Under the pieces are notes generated by a model. It worked only from the letters and a program-made list of their open reading frames with translations. It was not told where the DNA came from and made no database searches. Of a stretch of 64,000 nucleotides of DNA, positions 18,344 through 27,219 are shown one piece after another. The position numbers and the translations under genes are program-made. Where the stretch lies: assembly GCF_020177265.1 (NCBI RefSeq), contig NZ_JAIVMC010000003.1, positions 310,001 to 374,000 on the forward strand, written 5' to 3'. The first letter of the stretch is position 1, and every line of letters begins with the position of its first letter. Origin of the DNA: Pseudooceanicola marinus (GTDB lineage: Bacteria; Pseudomonadota; Alphaproteobacteria; Rhodobacterales; Rhodobacteraceae).

Positions 18344-18397
18344 GCCCGGGATGCCCCGGGCAGCCCCGCAGTTATGACCGCGCGCCGTTGTGGCGCG
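18344..18397 (+). other. Two hairpins between ATPase and first M20 gene
   Basis: GCCCGGG (18344-18350) pairs with CCCGGGC (18355-18361), and CGCGCC (18381-18386) with GGCGCG (18392-18397). No T-run follows. The second hairpin lies directly before the AGGAAAG ribosome site of the M20 gene and might slow or tune its expression. Confidence 0.4.
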
Positions 18398-18416
18398 GGA
18401 CAGGAAAGACCCGACG

Positions 18417-19580
18417 ATGACGTCCCGACTATCTCCGCGTGAGATCCAGGAGAAACTGATCTCCTTCCCCACGGTCAGCCGTGACACGAATATCCCGCTG
18501 ATCGACTGGGTGCAGAGCTACCTCGAAGAGCATGGCGCAACCTGCATCCGCCATCATCACGAAAGCGAAGCCAAGGCGGGCCTCTGGGCCTTCGTTGGTC
18601 CCGCCGAAGAGGGCGGCGTGGTCCTGTCGGGTCATACGGACGTCGTGCCGGTCGACGGGCAAGAGTGGGCCTCCGACCCCTTCACGGTGACCGAACGGGA
18701 GGACAAGCTCTTCGGGCGCGGCACCGCAGACATGAAGACCTTCGACGCCATGGCCGTCTGGGCCCTGGCCGAGGCCAGCTCGAAGACGCTGAGCAAACCG
18801 CTTCACCTGGCCTTCACCTATGATGAGGAAATCGGCCTACTGGGCGCCGAGCCGCTTCTGGATGATTGCCTGCCGCAGGTGCCGAAACCCGCCGTGGCCA
18901 TCATCGGCGAGCCGACGGAGATGAAGGTGGTCGCGGGGCACAAGGCCGGCGTGGCCTTCGATACGTTGGTCAACGGCTTCGAGGTGCACAGCTCCATCGC
19001 CTATCGCGGCGTCTCAGCCATCATGGAGGCGGCGAAGCTGGTCGACTGGGGCAACCAAGTGAATGCCGCCAATGCCGCCAAGAAGGCCACGGGCACCGAC
19101 GCCATGTTCGATCCGCCCTGGACCAATGCCCATGTCGGCATGATCGAGGGCGGCACCGCCCATAATATCACCGCCAAGACCTGCCGCTTTGTAATGTCCT
19201 TCCGCTGCATTCCCAGCGAAAGCCCGGAGATCTACGCCGAGGCCTACGAGGCCGAGGTGCGCCGCGTCGAGGCCTCGATGCAGGCGATCCGGCCCGAAAC
19301 CTCGATCACCGTGACGCGCATGTTCTCCTCCAAGGGGCTGACGCCCGAAATCGACGGCCAGGCCGACGCCCTGGCGCGCAAGCTGACCGGCGACAACGGC
19401 AGCCACGTGGTCAGCTACGGCACCGAGGCGGGCTATTTTCAGGCGCGCGGCATCTCTGCCGTGGTCTGCGGCCCGGGCAACATCGAACAGGCGCATCAGC
19501 CGGACGAGTTCATCACGCTGGAAGAGTTCGACAGGGGCCATGCCTTCATGCGCCGCCTGATCGCAGAGCTAGAGGTCTGA
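18417..19580 (+). CDS. M20-family deacetylase, ArgE-like
   Basis: A 387-residue metal-dependent hydrolase of the acetylornithine deacetylase/succinyl-diaminopimelate desuccinylase group. Metal ligands and catalytic residues are visible as His-73 (SGHTDVVPV), Asp-105 (GTADMK), Glu-137/Glu-138 (YDEEIG) and a late His in EQAHQPDEF. The dimerisation domain lies in the middle. ArgE proper deacetylates N-acetylornithine; here the context of a peptide transporter and two more M20 genes favours catabolic cleavage of N-acyl amino acids or dipeptides. The ATG at 18417 is chosen because AGGAAAG precedes it; a GTG at 18390 is in frame. It ends 2 bases before the next gene. Confidence 0.87.
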   Translation: MTSRLSPREIQEKLISFPTVSRDTNIPLIDWVQSYLEEHGATCIRHHHESEAKAGLWAFVGPAEEGGVVLSGHTDVVPVDGQEWASDPFTVTEREDKLFGRGTADMKTFDAMAVWALAEASSKTLSKPLHLAFTYDEEIGLLGAEPLLDDCLPQVPKPAVAIIGEPTEMKVVAGHKAGVAFDTLVNGFEVHSSIAYRGVSAIMEAAKLVDWGNQVNAANAAKKATGTDAMFDPPWTNAHVGMIEGGTAHNITAKTCRFVMSFRCIPSESPEIYAEAYEAEVRRVEASMQAIRPETSITVTRMFSSKGLTPEIDGQADALARKLTGDNGSHVVSYGTEAGYFQARGISAVVCGPGNIEQAHQPDEFITLEEFDRGHAFMRRLIAELEV

Positions 19581-19582
19581 TC

Positions 19583-20743
19583 ATGCCGGTACGCAATCGC
19601 ATTGCCGAAATGGCCAAGGAGGTGACCGGCTGGCGCCATCACCTGCACGCCCACCCCGAACTGCGCTTCGAGGAACACGAGACGGCGCAATTCGTGGCCG
19701 AAAAGCTGCGCGGCTTCGGCGTGGACGAGGTGGTCACCGGGATCGGTGGCACCGGCGTGGTCGCCGTGATCCGCGGCAGCCAGCCCGGGCCGACCGTCGG
19801 TTTCCGCGCCGATATGGATGCCCTGCCGATCCTGGAGGCGACGGGGCTGCCCCATGCCTCGACCATCCCGGGCAAGATGCACGCCTGCGGCCACGACGGC
19901 CATACCTCCATGTTGCTGGGGGCGGCGAAATACCTGGCCGAGACGCGCAACTTTGCCGGCACCGTCGTCTGTATCTTCCAGCCCGCCGAAGAGGGAGGGG
20001 GTGGCGCCAAGGCGATGATCGAAGACGGCCTGCTGGACCGCTTCGCCGTGGATGAGGTCTACGGGATGCACAACTGGCCGGGGATGAAGGTCGGCGATTT
20101 CTCCATGCGCCCGGGGCCGCAGTTTGCCGCGCCCGCGCGCTTCGACGTGGTGCTGACCGGCAAGGGCGGCCATGCGGCCATGCCCAACCTGAACGTCGAC
20201 ACCACTCTGGCCGCTGCCCATGTCGTCACCGCGCTGCAAAGCATCGTCAGCCGCAACGTGGATCCGGTGCAGAATGCCGTCGTCTCGATCTGCGGCTTCC
20301 GGACGGAGACCAACACCTACAACGTCATTCCCGAGGTGGTGGAGCTGAAGGGCACCTTCCGCGTCCATGACGACGAGGTGCAGAAACAGGTTCGCCGCCG
20401 GATCGAGGAGGTGACGACCCAGACCGCCGCCGCCTTCGGGGTCACGGCCGAGATCACCTTCCTGCCGGGCCCGCCGGTGCTGATCAACGATGCCGCCTCC
20501 ATCGAACACGCCGCGGAGGCCGGCCGCGCCGTCTCCACCGCCGCGACCGATTTCCCGCCCGTCATGGGCGCCGACGACTTCGCCGAGATGCTGCGCCTGC
20601 GGCCCGGCGCCTACGTGGTGGTGGGCAACGGCGACAGCGCCGGGCTGCATCACCCGGAATATGAATTCAACGACGCGGTCATCCCCTACGGGATAAGCTG
20701 GATCGCGGAGATGGCCGAGCGCCGTCTGCCGCTGCCCCGCTGA
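19583..20743 (+). CDS. M20D amidohydrolase (hippurate / N-acyl-amino acid hydrolase type), copy 1
   Basis: A 386-residue M20D peptidase with the family motifs WRHHLHAHPEL (17-27), FRADMDALPI (74-83), HACGHDGHTSM (Cys-102, His-104), QPAEEGGGG (near 136) and GKGGHAAMPN. Relatives cleave N-acetyl- or N-benzoyl-amino acids and auxin conjugates. It starts 2 bases after the ArgE-like stop, so translation is probably coupled. It is clearly paralogous to the next gene (same length, same motifs, shared N-terminus MPV-x-NR). The substrate is not known. Confidence 0.9.
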   Translation: MPVRNRIAEMAKEVTGWRHHLHAHPELRFEEHETAQFVAEKLRGFGVDEVVTGIGGTGVVAVIRGSQPGPTVGFRADMDALPILEATGLPHASTIPGKMHACGHDGHTSMLLGAAKYLAETRNFAGTVVCIFQPAEEGGGGAKAMIEDGLLDRFAVDEVYGMHNWPGMKVGDFSMRPGPQFAAPARFDVVLTGKGGHAAMPNLNVDTTLAAAHVVTALQSIVSRNVDPVQNAVVSICGFRTETNTYNVIPEVVELKGTFRVHDDEVQKQVRRRIEEVTTQTAAAFGVTAEITFLPGPPVLINDAASIEHAAEAGRAVSTAATDFPPVMGADDFAEMLRLRPGAYVVVGNGDSAGLHHPEYEFNDAVIPYGISWIAEMAERRLPLPR

Positions 20744-20772
20744 CCGCCCCAACCGACACGAGGACCACACCC

Positions 20773-21936
20773 ATGCCCGTCAAGAACCGCCTGGCCGAGC
20801 TGCAGGACGAAATCACCGCCTGGCGCCGCGATCTGCACGAAAACCCCGAGATCCTGTATGAAACGCACCGCACCTCGGCCATCGTCGCGGAGAAGCTGAA
20901 GGACTTCGGCGTCGACGAGATCGCCACCGGCCTCGGCCGCACCGGCGTTGTGGGCGTCATCAAGGGCAAGACCAACGGGTCTGGCAAGGTCATCGGCCTG
21001 CGTGCCGACATGGACGCCCTGCCGATCCACGAGGAAACCGGGGTGGACTATGCCTCCAAGACCCCCGGCGCCATGCATGCCTGCGGCCATGACGGCCATA
21101 CCGCCATGCTTCTGGGCGCGGCCAAGTACCTGGCCGAGACGCGCAACTTCGACGGCACCGTCGTGGTGATCTTCCAGCCCGCCGAAGAGGGCGGCGCCGG
21201 TGGCAAGGAAATGTGCGACGATGGCCTGATGGAACGCTTCGGCATCCAGGAGGTCTATGGCATGCACAACTGGCCGAAGATCCCGGTGGGCCAGTTCGCC
21301 ATCCGCTCGGGGCCCTTCTTCGCCGGCACCGACCAGTTCGAGGTGAAGATCATCGGCAATGGCGGCCATGCCGCCAAGCCGCATCAGACCGTGGACCCGA
21401 TCGTCGCCGCCTCTCACGTGGTGGGGGCGATCCAGTCGATCGTCAGCCGCAACGCCGACCCGGTACATCAGATGGTGATCTCGGTCACCTCGATCGAAAG
21501 CTCTTCCAAGGCGTTCAACGTGATCCCCTCGAACGTGGTGATCCGCGGCACGATCCGCACCATGACGCCCGAGATGCGGGCCCTGGCCGAGGAACGGTTC
21601 AAGGCCGTGGTGGGCCAGGCGGCGGCGGCCTTCGGCACCCATGCCGACATCCAGTGGTTCCCGGGCTACCCGCCCATGGTCAACGCCGAGGAACAGACCG
21701 AGTTCGCCGCCGAGGTCGCGCGGTCCGTCTCCGGCGACTGTGCCCATGCGGACATGACCCTGGGGGGCGAGGATTTCGCCTACATGCTGGAAGAACGTCC
21801 CGGCGCCTATATCCTGGTCGGCAACGGCGACAGCGCCGACGTGCACAACCCCGAATACAACTTCAACGACGACGCCATCCCGGCGGGCTGTTCCTGGTGG
21901 GCGGAGATCGTCGAGAAGCGGATGCCGGCGGCCTGA
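20773..21936 (+). CDS. M20D amidohydrolase (hippurate / N-acyl-amino acid hydrolase type), copy 2
   Basis: A 387-residue tandem paralogue of the preceding gene. It has WRRDLHENPEI, LRADMDALPI, HACGHDGHTAM (Cys-104, His-106), QPAEEGG and GNGGHAAKPHQTVDP. The substrate-side residues differ around YASKTPGA and FAIRSGPFFAGTDQF, so the two copies may split a substrate range. An intergenic gap of 29 bases carries ACGAGGA as a weak ribosome site. A terminator follows at 21973-22002, closing the ATPase-M20-M20D-M20D unit. Confidence 0.9.
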   Translation: MPVKNRLAELQDEITAWRRDLHENPEILYETHRTSAIVAEKLKDFGVDEIATGLGRTGVVGVIKGKTNGSGKVIGLRADMDALPIHEETGVDYASKTPGAMHACGHDGHTAMLLGAAKYLAETRNFDGTVVVIFQPAEEGGAGGKEMCDDGLMERFGIQEVYGMHNWPKIPVGQFAIRSGPFFAGTDQFEVKIIGNGGHAAKPHQTVDPIVAASHVVGAIQSIVSRNADPVHQMVISVTSIESSSKAFNVIPSNVVIRGTIRTMTPEMRALAEERFKAVVGQAAAAFGTHADIQWFPGYPPMVNAEEQTEFAAEVARSVSGDCAHADMTLGGEDFAYMLEERPGAYILVGNGDSADVHNPEYNFNDDAIPAGCSWWAEIVEKRMPAA

Positions 21937-21972
21937 GGGTTATACCTCACCGTGATAACCGGACGGATTGAG

Positions 21973-22002
21973 AACGGGTGCCCTCGTCGGGGCGCCCGTT
22001 TT
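21973..22002 (+). terminator. Terminator of the peptide-catabolism unit
   Basis: AACGGGTGCCC (21973-21983) pairs with GGGCGCCCGTT (21990-22000) with one T-G pair, and TT follows to give TTTT at 21999-22002. It lies 36 bases after the second M20D stop. Confidence 0.88.
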
Positions 22003-22098
22003 ACGTGAGGGCAGGGCACGCGCCGGACCTCCTCGCGGGTTGCCGAGCGTCTGCGCCGCCCCACCTTCTGGATCTGAACAAGATCGGAGGCATCCCTC

Positions 22099-22773
22099 AT
22101 GGCACAGAAGACACTTTTCATCACCGGCGCATCCTCGGGCATCGGGGCGGCCACGGCACGGCTGGCGGTCGAAAAGGGCTGGAACGTCGGCCTCTTCGCG
22201 CGGTCCGAGGACAAGTTGCAGGCGCTGGTCGAGGAGTTGGGCGACCAGGCCCTGGCCCTGCCGGGTGACGCCAGCCAGCTGGCGGAACAGCAGAAGGCGG
22301 TCGACAAGCTGGCCGACCACTTCGGCGATGTCACGGCCGCTTTCGCCAACGCCGGGCGCGGCGCCTCGGCGGCGGGCACGCTGGAGGGCGACCCGGAGGA
22401 CTGGCAGTCGATGGTGACGCTGAACGTCATGGGCGTGCTGTGGACGGCGAAGGCCATTGCGCCCTACCTGCAGAAGAACAAGGGTGACCTGGTGCTGACC
22501 GGCTCCGCCGCCGGGCGGCGGCACATCAAGGGCTCGGTCTATTCCGCGACGAAGTGGTTCGTGCACGGCTATGCTGGCAACCTGGCCGAGGAGTTCCGCG
22601 AATGGGGCGCCCGTGTCACCGTCGTGGCCCCGGGCATGGTCGATACGCCCTTCTTCGACGAAGCCAAGCCCGACAAGCTGAAGCCCGAAGATATCGCCGC
22701 TTCGGTCCTTTTCGCGCTGGAGGCCGAACGCCGCGCCAGCGTGCGCGAGATCTTCGTCATGCCGACCGACTGA
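22099..22773 (+). CDS. Short-chain dehydrogenase/reductase
   Basis: A 224-residue SDR. TGASSGIG (9-16) is the cofactor loop, NAG is at about residue 84, and Ser in LTGSAAG and YSATK form the active site. It ends shortly after PGMVDTPFF, so it is shorter than most classical SDRs (about 250). The group contains NADP-linked reductases of broad or unknown substrate. It is a single-gene unit between two terminators, with GGAGGCATCC before the ATG. Confidence 0.88.
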   Translation: MAQKTLFITGASSGIGAATARLAVEKGWNVGLFARSEDKLQALVEELGDQALALPGDASQLAEQQKAVDKLADHFGDVTAAFANAGRGASAAGTLEGDPEDWQSMVTLNVMGVLWTAKAIAPYLQKNKGDLVLTGSAAGRRHIKGSVYSATKWFVHGYAGNLAEEFREWGARVTVVAPGMVDTPFFDEAKPDKLKPEDIAASVLFALEAERRASVREIFVMPTD

Positions 22774-22809
22774 GGCCGCGCGCCGTCGCCGTCAACAGTT
22801 CAGCGACAG

Positions 22810-22834
22810 GACCCGCGCCCCTGTGGCGCGGGTC
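22810..22834 (+). terminator. Terminator after SDR gene
   Basis: GACCCGCGCC (22810-22819) pairs perfectly with GGCGCGGGTC (22825-22834). The T-tract after it is weak (TTCATGTTT). It sits between the SDR stop (22773) and the convergent VOC stop (22836). Confidence 0.65.
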
Positions 22835-22835
22835 T

Positions 22836-23225
22836 TCATGTTTCGTAAAGCTCCAGTGGCAACCCGTCGGGATCGGCGAAGAAGGTGAAGCGGGCGCCGG
22901 TGCCCTCGTCGAGTCGGATCGGTTCGACCGTGACGCCTTTCGCCTCCAGCTCGGCCACTGCCGCGTCGAGGTCCGACACGGCGAAACAAAGGTGCCGCAG
23001 CCCCTGCGCCTCGGGGCGCGTGGGCCGTGGCGGGGCGTCGGGGAAGGTGAACAGCTCGATCTGCCCCCCGCCGGGCAGGGCGAGGTCCAGCTTCCAGCTG
23101 TCGCGTTCGGCGCGGTAAGTTTCCGCAATGACCGACAGGCCCAGCACTTCCGTGTAGAAGGCCTTTGAGCGGGCATAGTCGCTGGCGATGATCGCGACGT
23201 GGTGGAAGGCAGTCAGCAGGGGCAT
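22836..23225 (-). CDS. VOC-family (glyoxalase/bleomycin-resistance-like) protein
   Basis: A 129-residue protein of the vicinal oxygen chelate fold. Two beta-alpha-beta repeats are visible, beginning FHHVAIIASDYARSKAFY (7-24) and LRHLCFAVSDLDAAVAEL (about 76-93). Metal ligands are probably His-8/9, Glu in QIELF, His-78 and Glu in LPLELYET. It resembles the YaeR/SMU1112c group with unknown substrate; it lacks strong reasons to be a true lactoylglutathione lyase. It is the last gene of the moaA-waaA-glycosyltransferase run, 21 bases after the glycosyltransferase stop. Confidence 0.87.
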   Translation of the reverse strand: MPLLTAFHHVAIIASDYARSKAFYTEVLGLSVIAETYRAERDSWKLDLALPGGGQIELFTFPDAPPRPTRPEAQGLRHLCFAVSDLDAAVAELEAKGVTVEPIRLDEGTGARFTFFADPDGLPLELYET

Positions 23226-23246
23226 GGGCAGAGCCTGACGCCGGTA

Positions 23247-24308
23247 TCAGCCCTCGGCAAGAAGATCACGGTAAATGCCGATCAGGGCGGCGGCCTCCTG
23301 CTCGATGCGGCAGCTGTCCAGCACATGGGTGCGGGCGTTGGCGGCCCATTCGGCCCGCCGCGTGTCATCGTCCAGAAGGGCGGCGGTCTCGGCGGTCAGC
23401 GTGTCCAGGTCCTCGATGTCGACAATGGCGCCCGCCTGGCCTGCGGGGATGAAATCCTCGAAGGCACCGGCGCGGGTGGCGACCACGGGCACGCCGCAGG
23501 CCATGGCCTCCATGGGCGTCAGGCCGAAGCCCTCCCAGCGTTGCGGCGCGATGTAGAGGTCCAGCGCCTTGAACCAGCGCGAGATGTCCCAATGCGGGTC
23601 CTCGGGCAGGAACAGGATGCGGTCCGACAAACCGGCCGCTTCCACCTTGGCCTTCAGCCCTTCGTGGAACTCGCGGAACTGGTCGGTCACGCCGCCCATC
23701 ATCACCGCCGTCACGTCGGGACGGTCCGGCAGCAGGCTCAGCATCATGTCGATGAAAAGGTCATTGCCCTTTTGGGGCCGGATGCGACCGAAACAGCCGA
23801 CCAGCTTGTGATCCACCGGCAGGTTCAGCTCGGCCCGCAGGGCGGCCTTGTCGGTGGCGGGCTGGAACAGGTCTGCGTCGATGCCGTGGTGGATGACCGT
23901 CGCCGGCACCTCCAGGAAGGAGGCCGAGCGGGCGGAGGTTGCGACCACGCGGTCCATCTGCCGGATCAGCCACTTGGTGAACCCCTTGTGGTCGCGCTGC
24001 GCGGCGGAGGTGAACATCAGCTTCAGCCGCTTGCCCAGCACACGCTTGAGCGCGATGCCCGCCAGCATCTCGTTGTTGCGCCGGGCATGCCAGACACGCG
24101 GGCCGGACGGGCCGCGGCGCGACATGGTGGCCAGCGATCGCAGCGACACCTCGGGCACGCCCTCGGGGATGGCGGGGCCGGCGGAGGCGATGGCGATCTC
24201 GCGCGCCTGCAAGGGCACCAGCCGATAGACGGTCGAGGTGACGCCCGACATGCGTTTCTTGAAATTCGGTGCGATCACGTCGATGCGCGCGATGTCTGGC
24301 TCGCTCAT
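23247..24308 (-). CDS. Glycosyltransferase family 4, probable LPS core transferase
   Basis: A 353-residue GT-B glycosyltransferase. The C-terminal nucleotide-sugar domain shows GRIRPQKGNDLF (174-185) and EGFGLTPMEAMACG, where Glu-259 and Glu-267 form the GT4 E-x7-E pair. The N-terminus IAPNFKKRMSGVTSTVYR is like the LpcC-type mannosyltransferases that add the first sugar to Kdo in rhizobial LPS core. Its position 28 bases after the Kdo transferase gene supports an LPS core role. The start at 24308 has AGGGGAC upstream; the open frame continues 35 codons further without similarity. Confidence 0.85.
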   Translation of the reverse strand: MSEPDIARIDVIAPNFKKRMSGVTSTVYRLVPLQAREIAIASAGPAIPEGVPEVSLRSLATMSRRGPSGPRVWHARRNNEMLAGIALKRVLGKRLKLMFTSAAQRDHKGFTKWLIRQMDRVVATSARSASFLEVPATVIHHGIDADLFQPATDKAALRAELNLPVDHKLVGCFGRIRPQKGNDLFIDMMLSLLPDRPDVTAVMMGGVTDQFREFHEGLKAKVEAAGLSDRILFLPEDPHWDISRWFKALDLYIAPQRWEGFGLTPMEAMACGVPVVATRAGAFEDFIPAGQAGAIVDIEDLDTLTAETAALLDDDTRRAEWAANARTHVLDSCRIEQEAAALIGIYRDLLAEG

Positions 24309-24336
24309 CCCGGTCCCCTTCGGTTGCCGGACCCGA

Positions 24337-25647
24337 TTACACCAGCGGCGCGGGGGCGGAAAGGGGCGCGAGGCTGTCCAGCAACTCCTGCGCCACCGCG
24401 TCCAGCCCGCCACGCTGGTCGGCCGACAAGGCGCGGGTTGCCGCGCTCGCGGCCGTCAGGGCTGCCTCATCCGTCAGCAGCCGCGCGACCTGGGTCCCGA
24501 GGGCCCGGGCATCGGGCACTTCCAGCGCGGCCCCGGCACCGTCGAAAGCGGCGTAGGTCTCGGCGAAGTTGGCGTAGCGGGGGCCATGCAGGACCGGCGT
24601 GCCGAAACAGGCGGGCTCATAGGGCGTGTGCCCGCCCGCATCGCACAGCGACCCGCCGAGAAACGCGAGGGGGGCGAGGGAGTACCACAGGCCCATTTCT
24701 CCGAAGGTATCGGCCAGGTAGACCTCGGCCTCATCTGGGGCCTCGCCCTTGGAACGTTGCGCCAGGCCAAGGCCCCGGTCGCGCACCAGTCTGGCGATGT
24801 CCTCGGCGCGGTCGGGATGGCGCGGGATCAGCAGCAGGCGCAGGCCCGGCACCTGCGCGCGGGCGGCTATATGGGCCTCCAACACCTGTTCCTCCTCGCC
24901 CGCATGGGTGGCGGCGGCCGCCCAGAGGGGGCCGGGCAGGGCGGCGCGCAAAAGCTTCAGCTCTGCCGCATCCACGGGCGGGGGCGCGATCATCGCCTTC
25001 AGGTTCGGCCCCTGCGCCACGCGGGCCGGATCGGCGCCAAGCGCCAGCAGCCCGTCCAGCGTGGCGCGGTCCTGGGTGCGCACCAGGTCGAACTGATCCA
25101 GCAGAAAGCGGAAGGTGTCGTCGAACCGGCCCCAGTTGCGCAACGATCCCTTCGACATGCGGGCATTGACCAGTGCCAGCCGGGTCCCGGCGGCCCGCGC
25201 CCGCACGATCATCTGCGGCCACAGTTCGCTTTCCACGAAGATGCCCGCGTCGGGCTGCCAATGGCGCAGAAACCGGCGCAGGGCGGCGGCGGTGTCGAGG
25301 GGGGCGAACTGGTGCCGTGTCCGGTCCGGCAGGCGATCGGCCAGCACCTTGGCCGCGCCGCCGGTGCCCGAGGTCACAAGGGCCTGCGCCCCGGGCCGGG
25401 CGGCCAGCATGCGCTCCACCAGTGCCAGGACGGAAACGCTTTCGCCGACGCTGGCGGCATGGAACCAGAACAGCGGACCCTCGGGCCGGGGCAGGGTGGC
25501 GTGGCCCTGACGTTCCCGGATGCGGGCGGGGGCGATGCCCTCGGCCGTCAGCTTGGCGCGCACGCGGCGCCAGGCCAGCGGCGCCGCCACCGTCGCCACG
25601 CCACAGTAGAAACGATAGAAGGGGGTCATCCCCGACGGCCGGGTCAT
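24337..25647 (-). CDS. waaA: 3-deoxy-D-manno-octulosonic acid transferase
   Basis: A 436-residue Kdo transferase, which attaches Kdo to lipid IVA at the inner membrane. Family signs are the N-terminal hydrophobic anchor (FYRFYCGVATVAAPLAW), FHAASVGESVSVLAL, the FVESELWPQMI motif, NARMSKGS, and GGSLCDAGGHTPYEPA in the C-terminal domain. The ATG at 25647 overlaps the moaA stop by one base (TGATG). MTPFYRFYCG at 25629 is an alternative start closer to known family N-termini. It groups with the glycosyltransferase just downstream. Confidence 0.94.
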   Translation of the reverse strand: MTRPSGMTPFYRFYCGVATVAAPLAWRRVRAKLTAEGIAPARIRERQGHATLPRPEGPLFWFHAASVGESVSVLALVERMLAARPGAQALVTSGTGGAAKVLADRLPDRTRHQFAPLDTAAALRRFLRHWQPDAGIFVESELWPQMIVRARAAGTRLALVNARMSKGSLRNWGRFDDTFRFLLDQFDLVRTQDRATLDGLLALGADPARVAQGPNLKAMIAPPPVDAAELKLLRAALPGPLWAAAATHAGEEEQVLEAHIAARAQVPGLRLLLIPRHPDRAEDIARLVRDRGLGLAQRSKGEAPDEAEVYLADTFGEMGLWYSLAPLAFLGGSLCDAGGHTPYEPACFGTPVLHGPRYANFAETYAAFDGAGAALEVPDARALGTQVARLLTDEAALTAASAATRALSADQRGGLDAVAQELLDSLAPLSAPAPLV

Positions 25648-26654
25648 CACCCGCCCGTGTGGCTCATGTGGCGCGAGACCTGACCATCGGCGCGGCGGCG
25701 CGAATAGTCGAAATCATGCCCCTCGGGCTTGAGCGAGATCGCGCGGCGGATCTCCTGCTCCAGCGGGCCGTCGTCATTGGGGAAGTTGCGCAGGGCAGGG
25801 CGCAGGTCCAGCATGTCTTCCTGGCCCAGGCACATGAACAGCTCGCCGGTGCAGGTCATCCGCACGCGGTTGCAGCTCTCGCAGAAGTTATGGCTGAGCG
25901 GCGTGATGAAACCGATCTTCTGGCCCGTCTCCTCCACCCGGGCGTAACGGGCGGGGCCGCCGGTGCTCTCGGCCAGGTCGGTCAGGGTGTACTGCTGTTC
26001 CAGCTGGGCGCGCAGGTCGCGCATCGACCAGTATTGGCCCACGCGGTCCTCGTTGCCGAGGTCCCCCATGGGCATCACCTCGATCCAGGTCAGGTCCATG
26101 CCGCGCTCGGCACAGAACTCGGCCATGGTGAACAGCTCATCCTCGTTGAAGCCCTTCAGGGCCACCGCGTTCAGCTTCACCTTCAACCCGGCCTTCTGAG
26201 CGGCATCCAGGCCGCGCATCACCTGGGGCAGGCGGCCCCAGCGGGTGACGCGGGCGAACTTTTCCTCGTCCAGCGTATCGATGGAGACATTGATGCGCCG
26301 CACGCCGCAGGCATAAAGCTCATCCGCGAAGCGTTCCAGCTGGCTGCCGTTGGTGGTGATCGTCAGTTCCTGCAAGGCGCCGCTGTCCAGGTGACGGGAC
26401 ATGTCGCGGAAGAAATGCATGATATTGCGCCGCATCAGCGGCTCGCCCCCGGTGATCCGAAGCTTTTCGACGCCCAGATGCACGAAGGTCGAACACATGC
26501 GGTCCAGCTCCTCCAGCGTCAGAAGCTCCTTCTTGGGCAGGAACTTCATGTTCTCGGACATGCAGTAGACACAGCGGAAATCGCAGCGGTCGGTGACCGA
26601 GACGCGAAGGTAGCGGATGGCCCGTTGGAAGGGATCGACAAGAGGTTCAACCAT
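25647..26654 (-). CDS. moaA: GTP 3',8-cyclase MoaA
   Basis: A 335-residue radical SAM enzyme that starts molybdenum cofactor synthesis by converting GTP to 3',8-cyclo-7,8-dihydro-GTP. The N-terminal cluster motif C-x3-C-x2-C is Cys-24, 28, 31 (CDFRCVYC). The C-terminal cluster is C-x2-C-x13-C ([19 protein letters not shown]). The chain ends in the conserved Gly-Gly (SHTGG) needed for activity in the family. [10 protein letters not shown] at 26654 is the correct start by homology; 57 further upstream codons are open but overlap the divergent lipoprotein gene's promoter. No moaC/E or moeA is in the window, and its grouping with LPS genes looks incidental. Confidence 0.97.
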   Translation of the reverse strand: MVEPLVDPFQRAIRYLRVSVTDRCDFRCVYCMSENMKFLPKKELLTLEELDRMCSTFVHLGVEKLRITGGEPLMRRNIMHFFRDMSRHLDSGALQELTITTNGSQLERFADELYACGVRRINVSIDTLDEEKFARVTRWGRLPQVMRGLDAAQKAGLKVKLNAVALKGFNEDELFTMAEFCAERGMDLTWIEVMPMGDLGNEDRVGQYWSMRDLRAQLEQQYTLTDLAESTGGPARYARVEETGQKIGFITPLSHNFCESCNRVRMTCTGELFMCLGQEDMLDLRPALRNFPNDDGPLEQEIRRAISLKPEGHDFDYSRRRADGQVSRHMSHTGG

Positions 26655-26738
26655 GTGGGGGAAAGTAGGGGCGCGAGGCGGCGCCGACAAGGACTTTCCC
26701 CGATTGCCAGTCCCGGCGGATGGGCTAGGTTCGGGGTC

Positions 26739-27185
26739 ATGACCATATTGCGCCCCCTTCTGCTGATTCCGTTTCTGGCCGCCTGCCAGCCCCTTGGCCT
26801 CATGCGCGGCGACGATGCGCCGCAAATGGAGGCGCCTGAAACAGACGGCGCGCCGCTCTCTGCGGAGGTGCAGGACGAGGCCGATGTAGAGGGCGGCGAG
26901 GAAGCCTCGGAGACGCCCGCCGGCGCGGTGACAGGCTCTCTGGGCACCTCGGTCGCCTCTCTGGGCACTGCCACGGAGCAGGGGATGTGGATCAAGACCG
27001 CCCTGGTGTCCGCGCCGCAGCCCGGACGGGTGCGGGCGGCCGACACGGGGCGCGAGGTGGCAGTGACACTGCGACCGCTGGCCGGTGGTGCCGCCGGGTC
27101 CGGCGCGCGGTTGTCGTTGCAGGCGATGCAGGGCCTCGGCCTGCCGCTGACGGCGCTGGCCGAGGTGGAGATCTTCGGCGGGTGA
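26739..27185 (+). CDS. Lipoprotein of unknown function (148 residues)
   Basis: The N-terminus [16 protein letters not shown] gives a lipobox with the lipidated Cys at residue 16 and Gln at +2, predicting an outer-membrane lipoprotein. Residues 30-75 are an acidic, Ala/Glu-rich linker. The C-terminal 70 residues ([16 protein letters not shown] to [10 protein letters not shown]) look like a small beta domain. I do not recognise the family. The start is 84 bases from divergent moaA, and the stop is 35 bases from the convergent AlkD-like gene. Confidence 0.75.
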   Translation: MTILRPLLLIPFLAACQPLGLMRGDDAPQMEAPETDGAPLSAEVQDEADVEGGEEASETPAGAVTGSLGTSVASLGTATEQGMWIKTALVSAPQPGRVRAADTGREVAVTLRPLAGGAAGSGARLSLQAMQGLGLPLTALAEVEIFGG

Positions 27186-27219
27186 TCGACCCTCGGGCCG
27201 GTTATGTCGGCTCGCGTGC

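Noticed and set aside
26655..26738. Molybdenum-cofactor riboswitch upstream of moaA
   Set aside because: Only 84 bases separate moaA from the divergent lipoprotein gene and the conserved multi-stem pattern is not visible.
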